Positions 26,689 to 38,784 of a stretch of DNA of 64,000 bases are shown one piece after another. The stretch is from Cognatishimia activa (lineage in GTDB: Bacteria > Pseudomonadota > Alphaproteobacteria > Rhodobacterales > Rhodobacteraceae): the NCBI RefSeq assembly GCF_026016445.1, contig NZ_CP096147.1:966501-1030500 (forward strand), in the 5' to 3' direction. The notes beneath the pieces were generated by a model. It worked only from the letters and a program-made list of their open reading frames with translations. It was not told where the DNA came from and made no database searches. Within the stretch, counting starts at the first letter, position 1, and the number at the start of each line of letters is the position of its first letter. The translations under genes were made by a program, and so were the position numbers.

Positions 26689-27846
26689 ATGAAGGTCTAT
26701 TTGATCGCTGGTGAGCTGTCTGGCGATAAACTTGGGGCCTCTCTGATGCAGGGGCTGAAGGCGCTTTATCAGGGCGATCTGGAGTTTCATGGTGTCGGTG
26801 GCCCATTGATGGAGGCCGAGGGACTGTGCAGTCAATTCCCGATGCAAGAGCTTTCTGTGATGGGCATTGCAGAGGTTCTGCCGAAATACTTCCATTTGAA
26901 ACGCCGCATCAAGGAATGCGCTGAGGCCGTTGCAAGTTTGCAGCCCGAAGTGATGATCACCATTGATAGCCCGGATTTCTGTCTTCGCGTGGCGAAGCTA
27001 GTGAAGGCAGCAAGCGATATACGCACGGTGCACTACGTGGCCCCATCAGTTTGGGCTTGGCGTCCCGGACGCGCTGACAAGATGGCCAAGCACATCGACC
27101 AGGTGCTCGCCCTTTTGCCGTTTGAGCCGCCCTACATGGAAGCCGCAGGCATGCGGTGTGATTTCGTTGGCCATCCGGTCGTATCAGAACCAGTGGCGAC
27201 AGTGGATGAGGCGATGGATTTTCGCGCAGTACATGGGATTGAAGAGGCTCCGCTGGCTTTGATCCTACCGGGAAGCCGCAAAAGCGAAGTCTCGCGCCTG
27301 CTGCCGATCTTTTTGCCTGCCATCGAGGCTCTGCAATCTGCGCGACCTGATCTGCGCTTTGTGCTGCCAACAACTGGCCCCGTGGCAGAGATGGTCAAAG
27401 AACAGGTTGCGGCTATGGCCCATCCGCCGGTGATCCTTGATCCAACCGGTCAGGACATCGAGGACTTCGCAGCCAAGAAACGCGCGGCTTTCAAAGCTGC
27501 TGACGTGGCGCTTGCCGCATCGGGGACGGTGTCTCTGGAACTCGCGGCTTCCGAAACGCCAATGGTCATTGCCTATGACGTCAGCCCGATCAGCCGCATG
27601 ATTTTCAAACGGATGCTCAAGATCGACACGGTGACCTTGGCGAACCTGATCACAGATACTCGGATCATCCCGGAGCATCTTGCTGAGAATTGTACTGTTG
27701 AGAACATCGTGCCGAGTGTCCTGAGTGTCCTGGACGCACCTGATGCGCAGCTGAAGGTCGTACGAGATACGATGGTTAAGCTTGGACAAGGTGGAGAAGA
27801 CCCGGGATTGCGGGCGGCCAAAGCTGTGCTGGATGGGTTGGCGTAG
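26689..27846 (+). CDS. lpxB: Lipid A disaccharide synthase
   Basis: This 385-aa GT-B glycosyltransferase (family 19) joins lipid X to UDP-diacylglucosamine. Recognisable parts are the start LIAGELSGDKLGASLM, GVGGPLMEAEGL, HYVAPSVWAWRPGRA, LILPGSRKSEVSRLLPIF and ASGTVSLELAASETPMVIAY. It ends the lipid A block. Its stop codon lies inside the left arm of an inverted repeat (27843-27916). Confidence 0.96.
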   Translation: MKVYLIAGELSGDKLGASLMQGLKALYQGDLEFHGVGGPLMEAEGLCSQFPMQELSVMGIAEVLPKYFHLKRRIKECAEAVASLQPEVMITIDSPDFCLRVAKLVKAASDIRTVHYVAPSVWAWRPGRADKMAKHIDQVLALLPFEPPYMEAAGMRCDFVGHPVVSEPVATVDEAMDFRAVHGIEEAPLALILPGSRKSEVSRLLPIFLPAIEALQSARPDLRFVLPTTGPVAEMVKEQVAAMAHPPVILDPTGQDIEDFAAKKRAAFKAADVALAASGTVSLELAASETPMVIAYDVSPISRMIFKRMLKIDTVTLANLITDTRIIPEHLAENCTVENIVPSVLSVLDAPDAQLKVVRDTMVKLGQGGEDPGLRAAKAVLDGLA

Positions 27847-27916
27847 GCCGGGCTTTAACCCGGAAATCCCACTGTCATTTCAAAAGATAGAAAAGCCGGG
27901 CTGAAGCCCGGCCTAC
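27843..27916. repeat. Inverted repeat with two GC-rich hairpins between lpxB and mnmA
   Basis: A perfect 13-bp inverted repeat, GTAGGCCGGGCTT (27843-27855) and AAGCCCGGCCTAC (27904-27916), encloses about 48 bases. Each arm can also form its own hairpin (CCGGG/CCCGG on the left, GCCGGGCT/AGCCCGGC on the right). It lies between the convergent lpxB and mnmA genes and can serve as terminator for both. The palindromic unit resembles dispersed REP-type elements. Confidence 0.6.
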
Positions 27917-27926
27917 TAATTGCTGA

Positions 27927-29069
27927 TCAGCCTTTCCAAATCCAGCCGCCGCCAAAGATGCGGCTGCCTTCGGAAGCATAGAACACGCAAGCCTGCCCCG
28001 GAGAGACGCCTTCTTCGGGTGTCAGCAGTTCGACTTCTGCCGTAGTTGGTCCGGTTGGGCGCACAATCGCTTCGCGTGGAGGACGTGTCGAGCGGACTTT
28101 CACCGAAAGATGCCATTCTTTTTGGCTCTCAAACGGCTCATCACCCAGCCAGTTGATTTCACGCACCGGAACGGTGCGTGTCGCCAGCATGCTTTTCGGG
28201 CCAACGATTACCTGTTTGTTTTCGACATCCAGCTTCACGACGTAAAGTGGTTCAGACAGACCGCCGATACCAAGTCCACGGCGCTGGCCGATGGTGTAGT
28301 GCAAAACACCGTTATGTTGACCGCGCACATTGCCCTCGTGATCGACAATATCACCGGGTTCAGCAGCGCCAGGACGCAGCTTCTCAATTACTGACGCATA
28401 GTCCCCGTTCGGGACAAAGCAGATGTCTTGACTGTCAGGTTTATCCGCAACCGACAGACCGTATTCTGCTGCCAGTGCACGTGTCGCTTCTTTGTTAGGC
28501 AAGTGCCCCAGTGGGAAACGCAGATAGGCCAGCTGATCGGGCGTCGTGGAGAACAGAAAATAGCTCTGGTCTTTGCTGGGATTCTCAGCGGAATGCAGCT
28601 CTGGGCCGTATTCGCCAACCTTGCGCTGGATGTAATGGCCCGTTGCCATGCAATCCGCATCCAGGTCCTTGGCCGTTTCCAGCAGGTCTTTGAACTTCAC
28701 ACGTTCATTGCAGCGAATGCAGGGCACCGGAGTGGCGCCGGCCAAATAGCTGTCAGCAAATTCGTCGATCACCGCGTCCTGGAAGATGTTCTCGTAGTCC
28801 AGAACGTAATGTGGAAAGCCTTTTTCCTCGGCCACGCGGCGCGCGTCATGGATATCGATGCCAGCGCAGCAGGCACCTTTCTTGGCCAAGGCCGCCCCGT
28901 GGTCATAAAGCTGCAGGGTCACGCCGACCACGTCATAGCCTTCGTCTGCCAGTTTGGCGGCCACAACTGAGCTGTCCACGCCACCAGACATGGCGACAAC
29001 AACGCGCGTCTCTGACGGCGGTTTCGCGAATCCAAGCGAGTTGATCGGATGTGTTTCGTCTAGGGCCAT
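27927..29069 (-). CDS. mnmA: tRNA 2-thiouridine(34) synthase MnmA
   Basis: This 380-aa ATP-dependent thiouridylase thiolates U34 of tRNA-Lys, -Glu and -Gln. It has the PP-loop [13 protein letters not shown] near residue 28, the catalytic Cys in [13 protein letters not shown], and the second redox Cys in [13 protein letters not shown]. The C-terminal beta-barrel domain contains RPPREA. The ATG at 29069 ([11 protein letters not shown]) is preferred over an in-frame TTG at 29081. It is divergent from sciP and ends at the inverted repeat shared with lpxB. Confidence 0.95.
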   Translation of the reverse strand: MALDETHPINSLGFAKPPSETRVVVAMSGGVDSSVVAAKLADEGYDVVGVTLQLYDHGAALAKKGACCAGIDIHDARRVAEEKGFPHYVLDYENIFQDAVIDEFADSYLAGATPVPCIRCNERVKFKDLLETAKDLDADCMATGHYIQRKVGEYGPELHSAENPSKDQSYFLFSTTPDQLAYLRFPLGHLPNKEATRALAAEYGLSVADKPDSQDICFVPNGDYASVIEKLRPGAAEPGDIVDHEGNVRGQHNGVLHYTIGQRRGLGIGGLSEPLYVVKLDVENKQVIVGPKSMLATRTVPVREINWLGDEPFESQKEWHLSVKVRSTRPPREAIVRPTGPTTAEVELLTPEEGVSPGQACVFYASEGSRIFGGGWIWKG

Positions 29070-29196
29070 TTTGCCGTCCAATGTGCAAGAAGGGGTGAAA
29101 GTGAGGAATATAGGAAAATCCTAATCACTCTCAACCCCTCGTTTCACCAGTCGTTAAGCCCCTTTCTGGCAAATACGCAAGCGAAAGGGGATGGCT

Positions 29197-29475
29197 ATGT
29201 TTTTAAAGAAGGTGGAAGGCCGCCGTGCGGTGACCCTACAGGATGGATCTGTGTTCTCTCAGGCGGATTTGCCTCCGCGCAATACAAATCGCTGGGTGGC
29301 GTCGAGAAAAGCGGCAGTTGTACGTGGGGTAATCTATGGTTTGATCAGTCAGGAAGATGCCCTGGAACGGTATGCGCTGACGGAAGAAGAGTTTCTGGAG
29401 TGGTTGAAAGCCATTCGGACCCATGGTGAGGACGGGCTCAAAACAACAGCGTTACAAAAATATAGACAACTTTAA
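29197..29475 (+). CDS. sciP: CtrA inhibitor SciP (DUF1153)
   Basis: This 92-aa protein has a DUF1153 helix-turn-helix. LPPRNTNRWVASRKAAVVRG, then ISQEDALERYALTEEEFLEW and LQKYRQL correspond to the small CtrA inhibitory protein of Caulobacter, which binds CtrA and blocks transcription from CtrA promoters. The ATG at 29197 lies seven bases after AAAGGGG. The ATG at 29191 would leave no spacing. The gene lies directly upstream of ctrA on the same strand. Its stop overlaps a near-consensus CtrA site, which suggests a feedback loop. Confidence 0.9.
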   Translation: MFLKKVEGRRAVTLQDGSVFSQADLPPRNTNRWVASRKAAVVRGVIYGLISQEDALERYALTEEEFLEWLKAIRTHGEDGLKTTALQKYRQL

Positions 29476-29486
29476 CGGGTTTTTAT
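29472..29486. promoter_or_regulatory. Near-consensus CtrA site upstream of ctrA
   Basis: TTAA-N7-TTAT differs by one base from the CtrA full site TTAA-N7-TTAA. It begins within the sciP stop codon, about 80-95 bases before the ctrA start. With the site at 29502-29516 it could give autoregulation. Short AT-rich motifs also occur by chance. Confidence 0.4.
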
Positions 29487-29501
29487 AGTTTCAAATTGAT
29501 A

Positions 29502-29516
29502 TTAGCCAAAAGTTAA
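29502..29516. promoter_or_regulatory. Second near-consensus CtrA site upstream of ctrA
   Basis: TTAG-N7-TTAA differs by one base from TTAA-N7-TTAA and lies about 52-66 bases before the ctrA start. That is a plausible promoter position for direct CtrA autoregulation. Confidence 0.45.
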
Positions 29517-29567
29517 GACTTTGGTGTTCAAGGTTAATTTTAGCTGTACCATTCTCGGAGAAATTGT

Positions 29568-30290
29568 ATGCGCGTTTTATTGATTGAAGATGACCCGGCA
29601 ACGGCGAAAAGCATTGAGATGATGCTGACCCACGCCAACCTAAACGTCTATGCGACGGACCTGGGAGAAGAGGGCATCGATCTCGCGAAACTCTATGATT
29701 ACGATCTTATTTTGCTCGATTTAGGTCTGCCAGACATGGTGGGGCATGAGGTGCTGCGCCAAATTCGTTTGGCGCGGGTTGAGACACCGATATTGATCCT
29801 CTCCGGTGCAGATGACACGGATAGCAAACTTAAGGGATTTGGCTTTGGCGCAGATGATTATCTGACCAAACCTTTCCATCGCGAAGAATTGGTCGCACGC
29901 ATTCACGCCATTATCCGTCGTTCTAAAGGACATTCGCAGTCGATTATCAACACGGGCCGAGTCGCGGTTAATCTGGATGCTAAAACCGCAGACGTAGATG
30001 GCAAACAGGTGCATTTGACCGGCAAAGAATATCAGATGCTAGAGCTGCTTTCTTTGCGCAAAGGTACGACACTGACCAAAGAGATGTTCCTGAACCATCT
30101 CTATGGCGGCATGGACGAGCCGGAACTTAAAATTATCGACGTTTTTATATGCAAGTTGCGCAAAAAGCTTACCGAAGCGACCGGTGGTGAGAACTACATC
30201 GAAACGGTTTGGGGGCGGGGCTATGTGCTGCGCGATCCCGATCCACGCGTGGCAGAACCTGAGGAACCCTTAGCGCTCAAAGCCTCCTGA
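29568..30290 (+). CDS. ctrA: Cell-cycle response regulator CtrA
   Basis: This 240-aa OmpR-type regulator has a receiver domain (1-120) with the phosphoacceptor Asp51 in [10 protein letters not shown] and Lys in [10 protein letters not shown] winged helix follows (about 130-230) with [13 protein letters not shown] and [17 protein letters not shown] segments (here [13 protein letters not shown]). In Rhodobacterales CtrA controls motility, gene transfer agent release and quorum-linked traits and is usually not essential. Two near-consensus CtrA sites lie upstream. sciP precedes it, and ligA and recG follow on the same strand. Confidence 0.96.
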   Translation: MRVLLIEDDPATAKSIEMMLTHANLNVYATDLGEEGIDLAKLYDYDLILLDLGLPDMVGHEVLRQIRLARVETPILILSGADDTDSKLKGFGFGADDYLTKPFHREELVARIHAIIRRSKGHSQSIINTGRVAVNLDAKTADVDGKQVHLTGKEYQMLELLSLRKGTTLTKEMFLNHLYGGMDEPELKIIDVFICKLRKKLTEATGGENYIETVWGRGYVLRDPDPRVAEPEEPLALKAS

Positions 30291-30379
30291 TATTTGTCCT
30301 GACAAAAATTGGCCTGATAGAGGCCGATTGAACGAAGATGTCTTCTGGACGAAGCGCGAACCCCGATTTATCTAAATAG

Positions 30380-34740
<4,361 letters not shown>

Positions 34741-34767
34741 CGTTTATTTCGCTTAATGTTCTCAAAT

Positions 34768-34782
34768 GTTCTCAAAAAGTTC
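34768..34782 (+). promoter_or_regulatory. LexA (SOS) box, alphaproteobacterial type
   Basis: GTTC-N7-GTTC (GTTCTCAAAAAGTTC) is the exact SOS-box form established for alphaproteobacteria. A third GTTC at 34758-34761 lies six bases before it, and inverted GAGAAC copies follow at 34791-34796 and 34803-34808. The site is 65 bases before the start of a 40-aa membrane ORF and after the recG stop, so it most likely controls that ORF. Confidence 0.65.
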
Positions 34783-34846
34783 TTGCATGTGAGAACAAAA
34801 AATGAGAACAAATAGGCAACAAAGAATTGAGAGCAGGAGCAACACA

Positions 34847-34969
34847 ATGATGACTCAGATCAAATCAGTGATCCGCAATTCACAATCTACTCTGCTGCAA
34901 GACGCAATTGGCGTTGGCGCATTGGCTGTAATGATGATTGTTGCCCTGCATATCCCTGGCATTGCCTAA
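34847..34969 (+). CDS. 40-aa predicted membrane peptide under a LexA box
   Basis: A short frame begins MMTQIKSVIRNSQST at an ATG eight bases after AGGAG. A hydrophobic helix of about 20 residues follows (ALAVMMIVALHIPGIA at its end), with a basic, polar N-terminus. It should insert as a single-pass inner-membrane peptide. An in-frame ATG at 34802 would add 15 residues but would lie upstream of the good ribosome-binding site. The upstream SOS box and the downstream terminator make it look like a self-contained, damage-induced gene. Known analogues in concept are SidA of Caulobacter (an SOS-induced division inhibitor) and TisB of E. coli (an SOS-induced toxin). I see no clear sequence similarity to either. 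Function is inference. Confidence 0.6.
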   Translation: MMTQIKSVIRNSQSTLLQDAIGVGALAVMMIVALHIPGIA

Positions 34970-35161
34970 CCCCGAATTTAAAGGAATTTGACGAACCTCT
35001 GACTGCCTGGCGTTCTCAGGTGAGGGCTGTTCATTTTACGCACCTGTCCCCAATTTGTGCGTTTTGACGACACTGCCTGTCCCACTGTTTTCAGTACTGT
35101 CTTTATGGGTCTGCCTCACAACATCCCATTTAGAACATCCCTCGCGATAGAGAACGCGAAC
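34970..35161 (+). other. Structured untranslated stretch between the 40-aa ORF and terminator
   Basis: These 190 bases contain no convincing ORF. Two small hairpins are visible: CCTG/CAGG near 35006-35020, and ACGCAC (35038-35043) with GTGCGT (35057-35062). It may be a long 3' untranslated region of the SOS-linked ORF or a separate small RNA. I could not match it to a known RNA family. Confidence 0.35.
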
Positions 35162-35200
35162 TCGCCGCCTTCCTCCCCGGGAAGTGCGGCGACTTTTTTT
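35162..35200 (+). terminator. Strong Rho-independent terminator
   Basis: The stem TCGCCGC / GCGGCGA continues inward as CTTCC / GGAAG with a small bulge and is followed by seven T residues (35194-35200). It closes the transcript that contains the LexA-linked 40-aa ORF and lies before the convergent Fe-S scaffold gene. Confidence 0.85.
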
Positions 35201-35217
35201 GGGTTTAAGGAATGAGC

Positions 35218-35670
35218 TTACGCGCAGGCGCTTTGATCTGCCTGATCAAAGGCTTCCAGTGTTGCTTCAAGAGAGAGCAGGATGGAGGCATGGCGGTTGC
35301 GGTAGTCTTGCGCCGGGCGCAGGACTTCCAGGCCTTCAAAAGGCGCAGGAGGTGTCTGTCCGCCATCCTTCAGCATGGCTTTCAGACCGTCACGGCCCGC
35401 TTGGACTTGAGCTTTGGTGCAGCCGACAATGTTTTTACCGACGACAGATGCGGCGGCTTGACCCAAGGCGCAGGCCTTCACGTCCTGCCCATAGGCGGCG
35501 ATCTTGCCGTCTTCGATTTTGACGCCAACGGTGATGGTAGATCCGCACAAAGGCGCGCGTTTCTTTACCGTGGCATCGGGGTCGCTCAGCATATCCGTAT
35601 GTGGCATATCCGAGGCCAGCGCCAGAATTTGGCCTGAGTAAAGTTTGATCAGATCGGTTTCACCGGACAT
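35218..35670 (-). CDS. Iron-sulfur cluster assembly scaffold protein, NifU/IscU-like
   Basis: This 150-aa protein of the NifU N-terminal (SufU/IscU-like) family has three Cys at scaffold positions: APLCGSTI (Cys42), KACALGQAAAS (about Cys66) and VGCTKAQV (about Cys83). It would receive or transfer Fe-S clusters. Conserved copies beside hisI are common in this family, and no suf genes are adjacent. The ATG at 35670 has GGAAAC upstream. The longer open frame to 35724 is rejected. It is divergent from hisI with 65 bases between. Confidence 0.85.
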   Translation of the reverse strand: MSGETDLIKLYSGQILALASDMPHTDMLSDPDATVKKRAPLCGSTITVGVKIEDGKIAAYGQDVKACALGQAAASVVGKNIVGCTKAQVQAGRDGLKAMLKDGGQTPPAPFEGLEVLRPAQDYRNRHASILLSLEATLEAFDQADQSACA

Positions 35671-35735
35671 GGCTGTTTCCTTTTGCCTAGATTTCCTAGA
35701 TAGAGGCCCTGACCAGAGATGCAAAGGGGCTTGAG

Positions 35736-36110
35736 ATGTCTTTTGATGTGAATGCGCTGAAGTTTAACGAGGCGGGTCTGATCCCGGCGATTGCGCAGGA
35801 TGCAGACACTCATGAAGTCTTGATGTTGGCTTGGATGAATGCTGAAGCCATTGAAAAGACAATTGAAACGCGGAAAGTGACCTACTGGTCGCGGTCGCGT
35901 CAGGCGTTTTGGATCAAGGGCGAATCCAGTGGCCACACGCAGGAACTCATTGATTTTCGCTATGACTGCGACCAGGACTGCATCCTCGTGGTGGTGCGAC
36001 AAGAAGGCCCGGCCTGCCACACCAACCGTCGGTCCTGCTTTTATACAGCTGTACGCGATGGGGAAAACGTCGAGCTGATGAAACCGATGTGTGACGATCA
36101 CGATCACTAA
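35736..36110 (+). CDS. hisI: Phosphoribosyl-AMP cyclohydrolase
   Basis: The 124-aa enzyme opens the purine ring of PR-AMP in histidine synthesis (third step). Signature parts are GLIPAIAQDADTHEVLMLAW, a metal site with CDQDC, and the C-terminal HTNRRSCFYTAV. The fused PR-ATP pyrophosphohydrolase domain of enterobacterial HisIE is absent, as usual for alphaproteobacteria. It stands alone, divergent from the Fe-S scaffold gene. Confidence 0.95.
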   Translation: MSFDVNALKFNEAGLIPAIAQDADTHEVLMLAWMNAEAIEKTIETRKVTYWSRSRQAFWIKGESSGHTQELIDFRYDCDQDCILVVVRQEGPACHTNRRSCFYTAVRDGENVELMKPMCDDHDH

Positions 36111-36115
36111 TTTCT

Positions 36116-36179
36116 AAGGGGCTTTGCCCCTCTGAACCTGCGGTCCATTCACCCCAGAGTATTTTTTGCAAAGAAGAAA
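36116..36179 (+). repeat. Dispersed intergenic element, copy 1
   Basis: The hairpin AGGGGC-TTT-GCCCCT is followed by a tail with CCCCAGAGTATTT and CAAAGAAGAA. The arrangement (hairpin, then C-rich/AGTATTT, then CAAA-GAAG) recurs at 44070-44133. It fills the space between the convergent hisI and gluQRS genes and may act as terminator. It resembles repeats common in Roseobacter intergenic regions. Confidence 0.5.
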
Positions 36180-36190
36180 TGGAATTGGCG

Positions 36191-37039
36191 CTAGAGGCCG
36201 ATCATGGCGCGCATGTCTTCGGGCGTGGCGCCGTCCTCTCGATATTTGGCGATGGCGCGCGCGTCGTCACGTTTGGCCAAGCGTTTCCCCTTGTCGTCGC
36301 GGATCAAACCGTGGTGGTGATAAATCGGGATTGGTTGATCAAGTAAGGCCAGCAGGATCACCTGGATCTGAGTGAAGTCAAAAAGGTCTTCACCACGCAC
36401 AACATGGGTGATGCCTTGTGCTACGTCATCCAGTGCGGATGCGAGGAAATAGGCGACGATTTCTTCGCCTTTGCGCGAAAGGACGATGTCTCCAATTGCG
36501 CGTAGCGCTTGTTCTGGATCGAGTGTGTGGATGCCTTTGTGACGTTCTCCGGTTTCCTCAAAGCGAACATCGCGATGACTTAGAATATCCAGTGCGCGGT
36601 CCAAGTGTAAGCGTAAGGCGTCACCGGGTTTGCGATCCGACATCAGGCGATGTTTACAGGTGCCTGGATAGACATCATGCGCAACGCCTTCTTGAGGCGC
36701 GGAGAGCGCTGCGCGAATGTCGGCACGCGTGCAGGAACAGGGGTAGAGTAGGCCCATTGCTTCAAGCTTCTCAAGCGCAGGATCGTAAGAGGCCAGCTGA
36801 TGTGACTGACGCAGAACGGGCTCGTCCCAAGTCAGACCCAGCCACGTCAGGTCATCGATGATCTGCGCATCCCACTCCGGCTTGGACCTTTGAAGATCAG
36901 TATCCTCCATCCGCAGCAAAAATTCTCCACCCGCCGCCTTGGCCATGTCATGCGCGACTATCGCTGAATAGGCGTGGCCGATGTGCAGAGGTCCGGTTGG
37001 AGATGGGGCAAATCGCGTGCGAAAGGTCAAAGGTTTCAA
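36191..37039 (-). CDS. gluQRS: Glutamyl-Q tRNA(Asp) synthetase
   Basis: This 282-aa paralogue of the GluRS catalytic domain glutamylates queuosine-34 of tRNA-Asp. It has the HIGH-type motif PSPTGPLHIGHAYSA near the start, zinc ligands in YPCSCTRADI and YPGTCKHR, and the KRLAKRD form of KMSKS. It lacks the anticodon-binding domain of full GluRS, which accounts for the length. It lies 18 bases downstream of trmFO on the same strand, so two tRNA-modification genes form a unit. Confidence 0.93.
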   Translation of the reverse strand: MKPLTFRTRFAPSPTGPLHIGHAYSAIVAHDMAKAAGGEFLLRMEDTDLQRSKPEWDAQIIDDLTWLGLTWDEPVLRQSHQLASYDPALEKLEAMGLLYPCSCTRADIRAALSAPQEGVAHDVYPGTCKHRLMSDRKPGDALRLHLDRALDILSHRDVRFEETGERHKGIHTLDPEQALRAIGDIVLSRKGEEIVAYFLASALDDVAQGITHVVRGEDLFDFTQIQVILLALLDQPIPIYHHHGLIRDDKGKRLAKRDDARAIAKYREDGATPEDMRAMIGL

Positions 37040-37057
37040 AGCCTTGTCTGGAACACC

Positions 37058-38416
37058 TCAGACCTTAACAGAGCTTTCTTGCGTGTCCAACCATACTTGC
37101 CATTCCGCCTTTGCGCGGTCTGTGTAGGCCTTGTAACGATCCTTGCGCCCGCGGCGTCCGCCCTTCAGGCCTTCTACCGGTTGGAAAAGGCCGAAGTTGA
37201 CGTTCATCGGCTGGAATGTTTTTGCCTCGGCACCACCGGTGATGTGATGCACGAGGGCACCCATCGCAGTGTTCAGAGGCGCTGTTTCCATCGGTTGGCC
37301 GAGGATTTCGGCAGCGGCCAGACGTCCTGCAAGCAGGCCCATGGCGGCGCTTTCAACGTAGCCTTCGACGCCTGTGATTTGGCCAGCAAACCGAATATGC
37401 GGTTTGGATTTCATGCGCATCTGGTCGTCCAGAAGCGTTGGTGAGTTGATGAACGTATTGCGGTGAATGCCGCCCAGGCGCGCGAAGGACGCATTTTCCA
37501 GACCCGGGATCATTTTGAAGACCTCGGTTTGCGCTCCGTATTTCATCTTGGTCTGAAAGCCGACGATGTTCATCAGCGTGCCCAGGGAATTGTCGTGGCG
37601 CAGTTGGACTACCGCATGTGGTCGGCTTTCTGGGTCATGCGGGTTGGTCAGCCCAACCGGTTTCATCGGGCCAAAGCGCAAAGTTTCGCGGCCGCGATCC
37701 GCCATGACTTCAATAGGTAGGCAGCCGTCGAAATAGCCAGCGGTCTCACCTTCGTGGAATTCTGTTTTGTCCGCAGCCAGAAGCGCGTCAATGAAGGCTT
37801 CATATTGCTCTTCGGTCATAGGGCAATTGAGGTAGGCCTTTTGCTCTTCCTCGGTTTCGCCTTTGTCATAGCGCGACTGGAACCATGCAACGTCCATGTT
37901 CACGGACTCGGTATAAACAATCGGAGCGATAGCGTCGAAGAACGCAAGGGAATCTGCGCCGGTTTCGGCCTGAATGGCCGCTCCAAGGCCCGCGGAGGTC
38001 AGAGGGCCGGTTGCGATGATCCAGTGGCCTTCGGTTGGGAGTTCTGTGATCTCGCCATATTCAACCGAGATGTTGGGATGAGACTTGAGTGCTGCGGTCA
38101 CGCTTTCCGCAAATGGCTCACGGTCCACGGCCAATGCACCACCTGCGGGAAGGCGGTGCTTGTCAGCGGTTTGCATGATCAATCCGTTTGCAGCGCGCAT
38201 CTCCCAGTGCAACAGGCCAACGGCATTTTGCTCATCATCGTCAGAGCGGAAAGAGTTGGAACAGACCATCTCTCCCAGATTTCCGGTCTGGTGCGCAAAG
38301 GTCTCCACCTTCGGGCGCATTTCGTGGATGACCACCTTCACGCCCATGTTCGCGGCCTGCCAGGCGGCCTCGGATCCGGCCATACCGCCGCCGATGATAT
38401 GCAATGTCTCAGTCAT
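37058..38416 (-). CDS. trmFO: Methylenetetrahydrofolate-tRNA-(uracil-5-)-methyltransferase TrmFO
   Basis: This 452-aa FAD enzyme makes m5U54 in tRNA T loops from methylene-THF instead of SAM. The N-terminal FAD-binding [16 protein letters not shown] is followed by VIHEMRPK and by [20 protein letters not shown], which are diagnostic. The C-terminus includes [13 protein letters not shown]. The ATG at 38416 gives the family start [11 protein letters not shown]. The open frame continues to 38485. About 70-145 bases upstream is a long imperfect hairpin that could shape the leader. gluQRS follows directly. Confidence 0.94.
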   Translation of the reverse strand: MTETLHIIGGGMAGSEAAWQAANMGVKVVIHEMRPKVETFAHQTGNLGEMVCSNSFRSDDDEQNAVGLLHWEMRAANGLIMQTADKHRLPAGGALAVDREPFAESVTAALKSHPNISVEYGEITELPTEGHWIIATGPLTSAGLGAAIQAETGADSLAFFDAIAPIVYTESVNMDVAWFQSRYDKGETEEEQKAYLNCPMTEEQYEAFIDALLAADKTEFHEGETAGYFDGCLPIEVMADRGRETLRFGPMKPVGLTNPHDPESRPHAVVQLRHDNSLGTLMNIVGFQTKMKYGAQTEVFKMIPGLENASFARLGGIHRNTFINSPTLLDDQMRMKSKPHIRFAGQITGVEGYVESAAMGLLAGRLAAAEILGQPMETAPLNTAMGALVHHITGGAEAKTFQPMNVNFGLFQPVEGLKGGRRGRKDRYKAYTDRAKAEWQVWLDTQESSVKV

Positions 38417-38486
38417 GCGCGCGACATAGGCCAGTTCGGGCAATTTGAAAAGAGCGCGGCTTAGATTGTGAGGGGTAAGAGTCATT

Positions 38487-38561
38487 TGGGTCGCTGCGGC
38501 TGGGACTGTCGAGGTCAGAGAGAGTTGACCTTGGAGGGACCGTCCGCCGTTCAGCGACCCA
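38487..38561 (-). promoter_or_regulatory. Long imperfect hairpin in the trmFO leader
   Basis: The outer arms TGGGTCGCTG (38487-38496) and CAGCGACCCA (38552-38561) are perfectly complementary. Further pairing continues inward (GCGGC/GCCG and GGGAC/GTCC), and an inner hairpin AGGTCA/TGACCT encloses GAGAGAGT. The whole folds as one rod of about 75 nt. It lies 70 bases upstream of the trmFO start on the transcribed side. It could be a cis-regulatory RNA, an attenuator or a small palindromic repeat. I know no named family that matches. Confidence 0.5.
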
Positions 38562-38712
38562 ATGGTTCATCTGACGAAGTTGCCTTCGTTGGGATCGTTA
38601 TGGCACGTGGATTTTCGGTGCGCTAGTGCAATTTGGGAAAAAGTTGGGCGCAAAATAGGAAACAATGCCTAAAATGGGCGAAAAATCGCTGAAGTGCATC
38701 AAAATCAATAGG

Positions 38713-38727
38713 TTAAAGTGTGGTTAA
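38713..38727. promoter_or_regulatory. Perfect CtrA-type site
   Basis: TTAAAGTGTGGTTAA fits TTAA-N7-TTAA exactly and is followed by C as in the extended consensus. It lies about 300 bases upstream of trmFO and 60 bases downstream of the preceding gene. Which promoter it serves is unclear. Confidence 0.5.
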
Positions 38728-38784
38728 CGCGGCTTTTTGGATGTGTGTTGCCATGATTTCGCCACATTTCGGAGGGGTTTCGCA

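Larger units (their letters stand above)
38417..38784. other. Intergenic region between enoyl-CoA hydratase and trmFO
   Basis: This gap of about 370 bases precedes trmFO. It holds the hairpin at 38487-38561, a perfect CtrA-type site at 38713-38727 and a 53-codon ORF on the minus strand (38409-38570). That ORF would overlap the trmFO start by eight bases, but its codon use (AGG, TCA, CTC, TCT) is unlike nearby genes. The AT-rich right half probably holds the trmFO promoter. Confidence 0.5.

Noticed and set aside
38409-38570. 53-codon ORF overlapping the trmFO start
   Set aside because: Not called as a gene because codon use is unlike neighbours and the sequence is better explained by the hairpin. 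Mentioned with the leader finding.
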